This document shows positions 1 to 4,875 of a stretch of DNA of 5,283 nucleotides, one piece after another. Position numbers and translations under genes: made by a program. Location of the stretch: assembly GCA_023415895.1 (NCBI GenBank), contig JAEZJA010000156.1, positions 1-5,283 on the forward strand, given 5' to 3'. This DNA is from Bacillota bacterium (GTDB lineage: Bacteria > Bacillota > Clostridia > Oscillospirales > Acutalibacteraceae). Every line of letters starts with the position of its first letter. Position 1 is the stretch's first letter. A model generated the notes under the pieces. The model did no database searches. It worked only from the letters and a program-made list of their open reading frames with translations, and was not told the origin of the DNA.

Positions 1-89
1 GCCATGTGTTCAATTCTCGTTTTCAGGTCGCTCCTCCCCTTCTGGTTTGTTGCGGTATCGTATATTCCGCTTACCTGTTTTGACATCAT
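1..89 (-). CDS. Possible partial ORF downstream of sigF, unknown product
   Basis: After the sigF stop the minus strand stays open to the window edge. Tandem ATG codons at 89-84 would begin a protein reading MMSKQVSGIYDTATN and continuing about 29 codons before the cut. I do not recognise the product. No good ribosome binding site precedes the tandem ATGs. A strong GGGGAGGAG lies further in (39-31), followed four bases later by an in-frame CTG at 26-24, so the true start, if there is one, is unclear. The frame is the same as sigF, and the stretch has no stop from codon 137-135 onward. Sigma-F operons are often followed by spoVA genes, but nothing visible here matches one. The stretch could be non-coding leader for a gene just outside the window. 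Confidence 0.3.
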   Translation of the reverse strand, partial: MMSKQVSGIYDTATNQKGRSDLKTRIEHM

Positions 90-137
90 GAAAGGGATCT
101 GTTGAATGTTAAAGTGACATTTTACCAACGGATGCAC

Positions 138-797
138 TTACCCTGTGAGCTTTTCCCTCATTTTATTCAATATCGCACGTTCCCGACGGGATACCTGCAC
201 CTGTGTCATACCCAGCTTCTCCGCCGTCGATTGCTGCGTGTTGCTTTTGATATAGCGCAGCACGATCAGCGCCCGGTCAAGAGGTTCCAGCTCACACAGC
301 ACTTGCTGCAGTGCCATCTGGTCGGTCAGCATTTCTTCGGGAGGGGACACTGGCACATCGATCTGATCGCCGTCATCGTCCTCCCCTGACCGCGTCAGGG
401 ACAAAGGCGGCAGGGATGCGCCCATCGCCTCGGCGGCTTCCTCCCTTTCCACCCCCAGCAGATCGGCCATTTCGCTGACCGTCGGCTCACGGCCTTCATT
501 ATTGATAAACGTCTCGCGCTCACGCGCCGCTTTCATTGCCAGCTCCTTAAGCGAACGGCTGACCTTGACAGCGCCGCCGTCACGAAACAAACGGCGTATC
601 TCGCCCAGAATTACGGGAACGGCATACGTCGAAAAGCGCAGACCTCGTTCTTCCTCAAATCCATCTGCCGCCTTGACCAGACCCATGCACCCTGCTTGAA
701 ACAGATCATCGTACTCCACACCCCTTCCGATGAACCTGCGGGCACAGGAATGCACCAATCCGATATTGCCACAGATGATGTCTTCCCGATTGTTCAA
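138..797 (-). CDS. sigF: RNA polymerase sigma-F factor, early forespore-specific (short N-terminus)
   Basis: This sigma-70 family factor directs early forespore transcription and is held inactive by SpoIIAB until SpoIIAA releases it. The 219 residues cover region 2 (about 14-80, with YDDLFQAGCMGLVKA, RFSTYAVPVILGEIRR and RDGGAVKVSRSLKE), a region 3 around 80-150 with PTVSEMADLLGV, and region 4 around 160-213 ending in the helix-turn-helix GMTQVQVSRRERAIL. The core matches SigF/SigG closely; the choice of SigF rests on the spoIIAA-spoIIAB context. Bacillus SigF is about 255 residues, and nearly all of the difference is about 30 residues missing at the N-terminus. The start is a TTG at 797-795 that overlaps the spoIIAB stop as TTGA. 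No ATG, GTG or TTG was found in frame over roughly 90 bases upstream, and the ribosome binding site is weak, which points to translational coupling. The stop is TAA. I see no terminator after it. Confidence 0.93.
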   Translation of the reverse strand: MNNREDIICGNIGLVHSCARRFIGRGVEYDDLFQAGCMGLVKAADGFEEERGLRFSTYAVPVILGEIRRLFRDGGAVKVSRSLKELAMKAARERETFINNEGREPTVSEMADLLGVEREEAAEAMGASLPPLSLTRSGEDDDGDQIDVPVSPPEEMLTDQMALQQVLCELEPLDRALIVLRYIKSNTQQSTAEKLGMTQVQVSRRERAILNKMREKLTG

Positions 798-1243
798 GCC
801 TGCTTCGCCTGCCTCTGGCGCAAGGTTATGTACTTTTCCATTGTAACGACGGTTCCTTTGCCAATAACCGATCGAACCTCCAGCTTGTCCGTAAAGCTTT
901 GCATCACCGAAAAGCCCAGACCCGAGCGCTCCTCGCCTCCCGTCGTATAGAGCGGCTCCATCGCCTTCTCCACATTTTCGATACCGCAGCCCTTGTCACG
1001 CACCCGGATCACGACCCGCCCCGTCGCATACAGACGCACAACCAGCTGGATTTCTCCGATGGTGTCGGGGTACGCATGCACAATACAGTTGGTCACCGCT
1101 TCGGAAACCGCCGTGCGCAGATCGGCCAGCTCGTCCACCGCCGGATCGAGCTGGGCAACAAACGCGGACACCACGGCGCGCGCAAAGCCCTCGTTTGCAG
1201 ACCGGCTGGGGAATGCCAGTTTCATTTCGTTCATTGTTTTCAT
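794..1243 (-). CDS. spoIIAB: Anti-sigma-F factor and serine kinase SpoIIAB
   Basis: SpoIIAB binds and inhibits sigma-F and uses ATP to phosphorylate the anti-anti-sigma factor SpoIIAA in the cytoplasm. The 149-residue protein has the full GHKL/HATPase_c fold signature: N-box EAVTNCIVHAYP (Glu48, Asn52), G1 box DKGCGI (Asp83, Gly85, Gly87), and ERSGLGFSVM (104-114) forming the G2/ATP lid. The N-terminal segment NEGFARAVVSAFVAQLDP is nearly the same as in the Bacillus protein. The ATG at 1243 is chosen because AGGGAGG sits eight bases upstream; a second in-frame ATG three codons in would match the Bacillus start slightly better but has a worse spacing. Length agrees with the family (about 146). 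The gene begins 27 bases after spoIIAA and its TGA overlaps the sigF TTG, so the three proteins are produced from one unit. Confidence 0.97.
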   Translation of the reverse strand: MKTMNEMKLAFPSRSANEGFARAVVSAFVAQLDPAVDELADLRTAVSEAVTNCIVHAYPDTIGEIQLVVRLYATGRVVIRVRDKGCGIENVEKAMEPLYTTGGEERSGLGFSVMQSFTDKLEVRSVIGKGTVVTMEKYITLRQRQAKQA

Positions 1244-1270
1244 GTTGTTTGCCTCCCTGATAATTCCTTG

Positions 1271-1585
1271 TTATTGCTCGTCCGTTTTGAGAATATTCAG
1301 CTTGTCCAGACCGGCCAACCGCATAACCTTTTTGATGCGTTCGGACGCGCCTGTCACTTCCATTCTGCCGTTATACAGCTGCATCAGGCGATATCGCCCC
1401 ATAATCAGGCCGACGCCCGAACTGTCCATAAACCCGACGTCGGTGAAATCCAGCCGAAGACAGGCAGGCTTAGCCCGCTCCACACCGGTGTCGATCTGCT
1501 CACGGATCAGCCGGGCGGAATGATGATCCAGTTCCCCTGAAATCCAGGCGATCATCGTATCCGGCTGTAACTCGATGCGTACCAT
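1271..1585 (-). CDS. spoIIAA: Anti-anti-sigma factor SpoIIAA
   Basis: This STAS-domain protein binds SpoIIAB and frees sigma-F. Phosphorylation by SpoIIAB inactivates it, and the SpoIIE phosphatase (not in the window) restores it. The 104-residue product has the family features: GELDHHSARLIREQID near 17-32, then FTDVGFMDSSGVGLIMGRY near 47-65. Ser55, the first serine after FMD, corresponds to the phosphorylated Ser58 of Bacillus SpoIIAA. Bacillus SpoIIAA is 117 residues, and the shortfall is mainly at the C-terminus. The ATG at 1585-1583 fits the family N-terminus; its Shine-Dalgarno, AGAGAGG, lies about 11 bases upstream, slightly far. The same frame is open 58 codons further up to an ATG at 1759, but that extension has no homology signature and crosses a terminator hairpin, so it is rejected. 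First gene of spoIIAA-spoIIAB-sigF. Confidence 0.95.
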   Translation of the reverse strand: MVRIELQPDTMIAWISGELDHHSARLIREQIDTGVERAKPACLRLDFTDVGFMDSSGVGLIMGRYRLMQLYNGRMEVTGASERIKKVMRLAGLDKLNILKTDEQ

Positions 1586-1680
1586 CTTTTCTTCATCCTC
1601 TCTGTTCGATTCCTGCTCGGGTATTTCCCTGCCTGGGTATACTGCATTAGTTTGCTTCGCTGCTTCCGCAATATACATGA

Positions 1681-1728
1681 ATAAAAAAAGATAAAAAGAT
1701 AACCCTCTATTCCATAGAATAGAGGGTT
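1681..1728 (-). terminator. Intrinsic terminator, perfect 12-bp stem, upstream of spoIIAA
   Basis: On the minus strand AACCCTCTATTC and GAATAGAGGGTT form a perfect 12-bp stem around a four-base TATG loop. It is followed by ATCTTTTTATCTTTTTTT, a U-rich tract interrupted twice. The plus-strand flank after the stem is GC-rich with no T run, so it works only on minus-strand transcription. It sits about 150 bases past the PHP stop and 96 bases before the spoIIAA ATG, so it probably separates the two units. An attenuator role for the spoIIA leader is possible, but no competing antiterminator pairing was seen. Confidence 0.9.
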
Positions 1729-1740
1729 GAGCGCGCATAT

Positions 1741-1754
1741 TTTGCCGAATTCGG
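1741..1754. promoter_or_regulatory. Possible Spo0A (0A-box-like) site within a CCGAATTCGG palindrome
   Basis: TTTGCCGAA at 1741-1749 matches the 0A-box consensus TTTGTCGAA at eight of nine positions. It overlaps the perfect 10-bp palindrome CCGAATTCGG (1745-1754). Spo0A~P activates spoIIA in Bacillus, so a 0A box upstream of spoIIAA is expected. Against this, only one good box is visible and it is about 155 bases before the start codon, upstream of the terminator. A one-mismatch hit in a region this size is only moderately unlikely by chance. Confidence 0.35.
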
Positions 1755-1877
1755 TTCATGGCGCATGTTATTTTGAATAGCCAAAAAGCATTGCGCAGTT
1801 AGCGCCCCGCCTATAGGATTGATAGGTTCTCTGACAAGCCTTCAGAACGTATAGAAAAGGTATTTTCGGACAGTGTG

Positions 1878-1886
1878 ATTATAACA
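1878..1886 (-). promoter_or_regulatory. Possible extended -10 promoter at the end of the PHP gene
   Basis: The minus strand reads TGTTATAAT, a perfect extended -10 element (TGnTATAAT), across the last codons and stop of the PHP gene. No hexamer resembling TTGACA lies 16 to 18 bases upstream (CAAGAT occupies the 17-base position), so any activity would depend on the extended -10 or an activator. A transcript from here would run about 180 bases to the terminator at 1728-1681. Confidence 0.3.
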
Positions 1887-2583
1887 CTAGCGGCGGGACG
1901 ATCTTGCCGTCCAAATACAGCCGATACTGCTGTGTCTTGAGCGATCGAGAAAACTGCTTTTCATCGGTTTGTCGGGCTTCGAAGCACAGTCCACTGTGGC
2001 CGAGCCGGTCAGCATGATGCACGTCGCCGCCGGACAATCCGGGAAGGCCGTGGCGTTGGGCATACACGGCCGCCTTGACATTGTCTGCGAAATCGTTGCC
2101 GTAATTGAAAATTTCCACCCCGTCGAAACAGGCCGGTTCGGGAGGGCAATCCGGGTCGATAATATACTCCCGCACCCGAAATGGATGCGCACAGGCGATG
2201 AAACCGTTGTGCTGCCGAACAAAGGCGGATATCTGACGGATGTTCATGTGAACAAACTCAGGTTCGGCGATCAGCTCTTCAGGCTTGAGACCATAGATCA
2301 GTGCTTCCTTGCCTTTACCGTAACCCTCCTCAATCCCGAAAAGAATGTCAATATCGTGTTGCTTGGCAAAGGCTTTCGCACGGTGATAGGCATCCGCGTA
2401 AGCACCGACAAAATCGCTCCACGCAAGAGTCCGGTCAATGGCGGTGTTGCCGTGGTAAAAATGATTGGTGTAAACAAGGCCGGCCAGCCCTTTTTCCTTA
2501 GCCGCCAGCACTTCCTCTTCCACCGTTGACTGCCCACAGGCACTGCACGCACGATCGTGCAGATGAATCTCGTATAAAAACAT
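1879..2583 (-). CDS. PHP-domain metal-dependent phosphoesterase, substrate unknown
   Basis: The 234-residue protein has the four PHP motifs that build a multinuclear metal site: HLH at 7-9, YTNHFYHGN at 38-46 (His41), GIEEGY at 83-88 (Glu85), AHPFR at 132-136 (His133), and GGDVHH at 185-190 (Asp187, His189). PHP enzymes hydrolyse phosphate esters such as histidinol phosphate or short nucleotides; nothing here identifies the substrate. Motif II reads TNH where TDH is common, and the segment after HLH is cysteine-bearing (Cys13, Cys16). There is no polymerase or ABC domain and no signal peptide, so it is a stand-alone cytoplasmic enzyme. The ATG at 2583 has AGGGGG seven bases upstream; a longer in-frame version from 2616 lacks a site and homology. 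It lies between terminators, so it is probably monocistronic. COG0613-like is a reasonable assignment. Confidence 0.88.
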   Translation of the reverse strand: MFLYEIHLHDRACSACGQSTVEEEVLAAKEKGLAGLVYTNHFYHGNTAIDRTLAWSDFVGAYADAYHRAKAFAKQHDIDILFGIEEGYGKGKEALIYGLKPEELIAEPEFVHMNIRQISAFVRQHNGFIACAHPFRVREYIIDPDCPPEPACFDGVEIFNYGNDFADNVKAAVYAQRHGLPGLSGGDVHHADRLGHSGLCFEARQTDEKQFSRSLKTQQYRLYLDGKIVPPLVL

Positions 2584-2617
2584 AGAGCATCCCCCTAAAT
2601 GGTTTTCTCCTAGCACC

Positions 2618-2626
2618 TATATAACA
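2618..2626 (-). promoter_or_regulatory. Possible extended -10 for the PHP gene
   Basis: The minus strand reads TGTTATATA, an extended -10-like element 34 bases upstream of the PHP ATG and downstream of the fakA terminator, where a promoter is needed. No recognisable -35 lies 17 bases upstream (GGGAGG is there). An imperfect inverted repeat, CAGGGAG/CTCCCCTG (2627-2648), overlaps the -35 area and could be an operator. Confidence 0.4.
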
Positions 2627-2648
2627 CAGGGAGCGTACAGCCTCCCCT
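2627..2648. repeat. Imperfect inverted repeat upstream of the PHP gene
   Basis: On the plus strand CAGGGAG, CGTACAG and then CCTCCCCTG form arms that pair with one bulged base. The repeat spans the expected -35 position of the PHP promoter, between the fakA terminator and the extended -10. It has no U-tract, so it is not a terminator. It may be an operator or chance. Confidence 0.35.
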
Positions 2649-2668
2649 GCCACTGAGATCAGCACATG

Positions 2669-2701
2669 AAAAAACGGGATGCAGCAGCAAACCGCACCCC
2701 G
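2669..2701 (-). terminator. Intrinsic terminator after fakA
   Basis: On the minus strand CGGGGTGC and GCATCCCG form an 8-bp stem with one G-U pair and an 11-base loop, followed directly by TTTTTT. It begins 18 bases past the fakA stop and fits the end of the yloU-fakA transcript. Confidence 0.9.
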
Positions 2702-2719
2702 CCTTTAATTCTGTATCGC

Positions 2720-4384
2720 CTATTCGATAGAAATAAAGTAATAATAAATAGGCTGACCGCCGTTGACGAGTGTAATATCCACCGCATCGCCGATCTTGGC
2801 CTGAATGCTGGCCCGCACCTTTTCGGCCGCCTCTTCATTCATGTCCGCACCATAGATCAGGGTAATAAAGCTGACGTCCTTACCCGTAATCCGGCGGGTG
2901 TTGACAATGCTCTTGGTCAGCTTGACCGCCGCGTGATGAATGTCGGTATCGCTGAACACGACCTTGCCATTTTCCAGAGCAAGGATTTCGCCTTCCTTGA
3001 TCGCGTGACCGCCGAAATCGCTGTCGCGCGCAGCAAAGGTGACCGAACCGGTGGACACGTTGTCAGCGGCCTTCATCATGTTGAGCAAATTGTCCTCCAC
3101 GCTCGCATCCCCGTCAAAGTTGAGCATGGCGGCAATGCCCTGCGGAATGGTTCGGGTCTGCAGCACATGTACCTTTCGGTCAGCGAGCGGTATGGCCTGC
3201 TCGGCAGCCAGAATAATATTCTTGTTGTTGGGGAAAACAAAAACGACCTTGGCCGGAGTGGCCTGAATAGCGTTGAGAATATCGTCGGTAGACGGATTCA
3301 TGGTCTGTCCGCCTGAAACGATGTTGTCACAGCCGAGGTCGGTGAACAAAGCTTCCAGCCCGCTGCCTGCGGCAACAGCCACAAAACCGTACTCGTTTTC
3401 AGGCTCGACACGTGGGGGAGGCACGGGCGCTGCCGCTTCTTCGGGTACCCAGGCGGCGTTGGCATGCTGAATGCGCATGTTTTCCACCTTGACGGTTTCA
3501 AACTGCCCGAATTTGAGCGCTTCGGTCATTGCCTTGCCCGGATCGTTGGTGTGGACATGCACTTTGATAATATCGTCATCATCCACCACAACCACGGAGT
3601 CACCGATGGACTCCAGATAAGCGCGAAGACGCAGAGGATCGGTATCAATGCCCTTGTCCCGTCCGACAATGAACTCCGTGCAATAGGTGAACTGAATATC
3701 GGTCTCAAACGAACCAGCCGCACTCACCGACTTGGCTGCCGGAGCGGCTGTTTCCGTATTGCCCTCGACAATGGCGTTCCCCTCGAACACCTGCTGCATC
3801 GCGCGCAGAATAATACACAAGCCTTGTCCCCCGGCATCGACCACACCGGCCTTTGCCAGCACAGGCAGCAGCGTCGGCGTACGTTGCAAAGAGGCTTCAG
3901 CCTCCTCACAGATCGCCGCCCACACGGGTTGTACCGACGGATCGACCTTTGCCGCTTCACGTCCCTTGGCCGCAGCCTCGCGCGCCACCGTCAGGATCGT
4001 ACCCTCGGTGGGCTTCATGACCGCCTTGTATGCGGCCTCCACGCCCAGCGACAGAGCCGCCGCCAGCTGTTCGCCGTTAGCCTCCTGCCGCCCCTTGAGT
4101 CCCTTGGAAAAGCCGCGGAACAGCAGAGACAGAATAACGCCCGAGTTGCCGCGTGCCCCGCGCAACAGCGCCGAGGAGGCGACATCCGCCGCCTCGCTGA
4201 TTGTCGGATCGGACAAGCGAGCAAGTTCACGACCCGCTGCGGAAAGTGTCATGGACATATTGGTACCGGTATCGCCATCGGGCACCGGAAAAATATTCAG
4301 CTCATCCACGGATTGTTTGGCCTTGGCGAGAACGTTGGATGCGGAAATCATCGCGTCTCGCAAAATTTTACCTTGTATCAACAC
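2720..4384 (-). CDS. fakA: Fatty-acid kinase catalytic subunit FakA (YloV/DAK2 family)
   Basis: FakA transfers phosphate from ATP to a fatty acid presented by a FakB (DegV-family) protein, giving acyl phosphate for membrane phospholipid synthesis. The roughly 554-residue protein is the usual family length (about 550). Its N-terminal DhaL/DAK2 domain (about 5-200) has the Mg-binding loop PVPDGDTGTNM at 33-43 (Asp36, Asp38), the nucleotide loop GARGNSGVI at 76-84, KPTEGT at 124-129, and DAGGQGL at 183-189. A middle domain carries IKVHVHTNDPGKA, and the C-terminal part has GGQTMNPST and PNNKNIILAAEQA, all typical of YloV. The start is GTG at 4384, five bases after AAGGGAG (4396-4390), or TTG at 4381, eight bases after it; the homology fits both. 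An open frame back to 4441 is rejected because it precedes this site and is unlike the family. It follows yloU by 57 bases and ends at a terminator; no FakB is visible. Confidence 0.95.
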   Translation of the reverse strand: MLIQGKILRDAMISASNVLAKAKQSVDELNIFPVPDGDTGTNMSMTLSAAGRELARLSDPTISEAADVASSALLRGARGNSGVILSLLFRGFSKGLKGRQEANGEQLAAALSLGVEAAYKAVMKPTEGTILTVAREAAAKGREAAKVDPSVQPVWAAICEEAEASLQRTPTLLPVLAKAGVVDAGGQGLCIILRAMQQVFEGNAIVEGNTETAAPAAKSVSAAGSFETDIQFTYCTEFIVGRDKGIDTDPLRLRAYLESIGDSVVVVDDDDIIKVHVHTNDPGKAMTEALKFGQFETVKVENMRIQHANAAWVPEEAAAPVPPPRVEPENEYGFVAVAAGSGLEALFTDLGCDNIVSGGQTMNPSTDDILNAIQATPAKVVFVFPNNKNIILAAEQAIPLADRKVHVLQTRTIPQGIAAMLNFDGDASVEDNLLNMMKAADNVSTGSVTFAARDSDFGGHAIKEGEILALENGKVVFSDTDIHHAAVKLTKSIVNTRRITGKDVSFITLIYGADMNEEAAEKVRASIQAKIGDAVDITLVNGGQPIYYYFISIE

Positions 4385-4389
4385 TAGCA

Positions 4390-4396
4390 CTCCCTT
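4390..4396 (-). promoter_or_regulatory. Ribosome binding site that sets the fakA start
   Basis: AAGGGAG on the minus strand is five bases from the GTG at 4384-4382 and eight from the TTG at 4381-4379. It shows that the longer reading from 4441 is not the true start. Both nearby starts remain possible, and they differ by one residue. Confidence 0.75.
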
Positions 4397-4441
4397 GCAG
4401 ATGTTCCGACGCGGCTGGTGCCGTCGATCAGACAACACCAC

Positions 4442-4795
4442 TTATTCGGATTTCATGCCATCCACAAAAACATTGACCTTACGGACTTCGAGTCCGGTTG
4501 CCTGTTCAATGGTATAGCGAACTTTATTGACGATGCTCTTGGCAATCGCCGAAATATTCATCCCATAAATTACACTGATGTGCAAATCGATCGTAAGCTT
4601 ATCACCGTCGCTTCGCACGCGCACGCCCTCGTCCGCATGTGGACGGCGGGATACAAGGGAACGCAGTCCCTGCCTGGCACCGCTCTTGATCATTCCTGCC
4701 ACTCCGTAGCAGGAGGATGCGGCGTTGCCTATCAGGTAAGCAAAGTACTCCTGCGATATTTCAATCGTTCCTAAATGGTTTTCAATCTGGATCAT
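4442..4795 (-). CDS. yloU: Asp23/YloU family envelope stress protein
   Basis: This 117-residue cytoplasmic protein belongs to the Asp23/YloU (DUF322) family. Members are linked to the cell envelope in Firmicutes, but their molecular activity is not settled. Family hallmarks are the opening GTIEISQEYFAYLIGNAASSC and YGVAGM, then LTIDLHISVIYGMNI near the middle and a C-terminal VRKVNVFVDGM. Length is typical and there are no membrane segments. The ATG at 4795 has an excellent AGGAGG seven bases upstream. The gene lies immediately before fakA, the order found for yloU-yloV in Bacillus, so the two are very probably co-transcribed. I see no terminator between this gene and the upstream substrate-binding protein, so the promoter could lie either in the 80-base gap or before that gene. 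Confidence 0.93.
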   Translation of the reverse strand: MIQIENHLGTIEISQEYFAYLIGNAASSCYGVAGMIKSGARQGLRSLVSRRPHADEGVRVRSDGDKLTIDLHISVIYGMNISAIAKSIVNKVRYTIEQATGLEVRKVNVFVDGMKSE

Positions 4796-4875
4796 ATGCG
4801 TTCCTCCTACGGCACGGTAATAACTTGAGGGTGATCAATTGGGAACAGCCTTGGGATGGGAATATACACAAGAGC

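Larger units (their letters stand above)
1586..1878 (-). other. Leader region between the PHP gene and spoIIAA
   Basis: About 290 bases with no supported gene. Read on the minus strand it holds an imperfect hairpin (1848-1826, GTTCTGA pairing with TCAG-AG-AAC), a GCGC-TAACT-GCGC hairpin near 1810-1795, the palindrome CCGAATTCGG (1754-1745), a strong intrinsic terminator (1728-1681), and about 95 bases up to the spoIIAA start. I compared it by eye with the common riboswitches, T-box, 6S RNA and SRP RNA and saw no match. I could not find a convincing sigma-A or sigma-H promoter between the terminator and spoIIAA: the GAAT elements present lack a correctly spaced AGGA-type -35. A spoIIA promoter must nonetheless lie here if the terminator is efficient. 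Confidence 0.6.

Noticed and set aside
60..137. Sigma-F/sigma-G type promoter after sigF (GCATC and CATTCAA)
   Set aside because: The two elements are 22 bases apart where about 18 is expected, and each has a mismatch.
1590..1640. Sigma-H promoter for spoIIA (AGGGAAAT with GGAAT)
   Set aside because: The -10-like GAAT is far too close to the -35-like element, and the -35 has mismatches in its core.
1586..1759. 58-residue N-terminal extension of SpoIIAA starting at ATG 1759
   Set aside because: No ribosome binding site, no family counterpart, and it reads through a terminator hairpin and U-tract. The ATG at 1585 matches SpoIIAA homologs.
1969..2529. 186-codon plus-strand open frame opposite the PHP gene
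   Set aside because: Shadow frame: the opposite strand encodes all PHP motifs, and this translation shows no recognisable family.
2584..2616. 11-residue extension of the PHP protein to 2616
   Set aside because: The strong AGGGGG site and the family start pattern (FLYEIHLH) both support the ATG at 2583.
4385..4441. 19-residue extension of FakA back to a GTG at 4441
   Set aside because: The Shine-Dalgarno AAGGGAG lies inside the extension, and family members begin near the IQGK segment.
3464..4517. Long plus-strand open frames opposite fakA (307 and 261 codons)
   Set aside because: They are antisense shadows of a GC-rich coding gene, with arginine- and histidine-rich translations and no domain. 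The minus-strand frame is unambiguous FakA.
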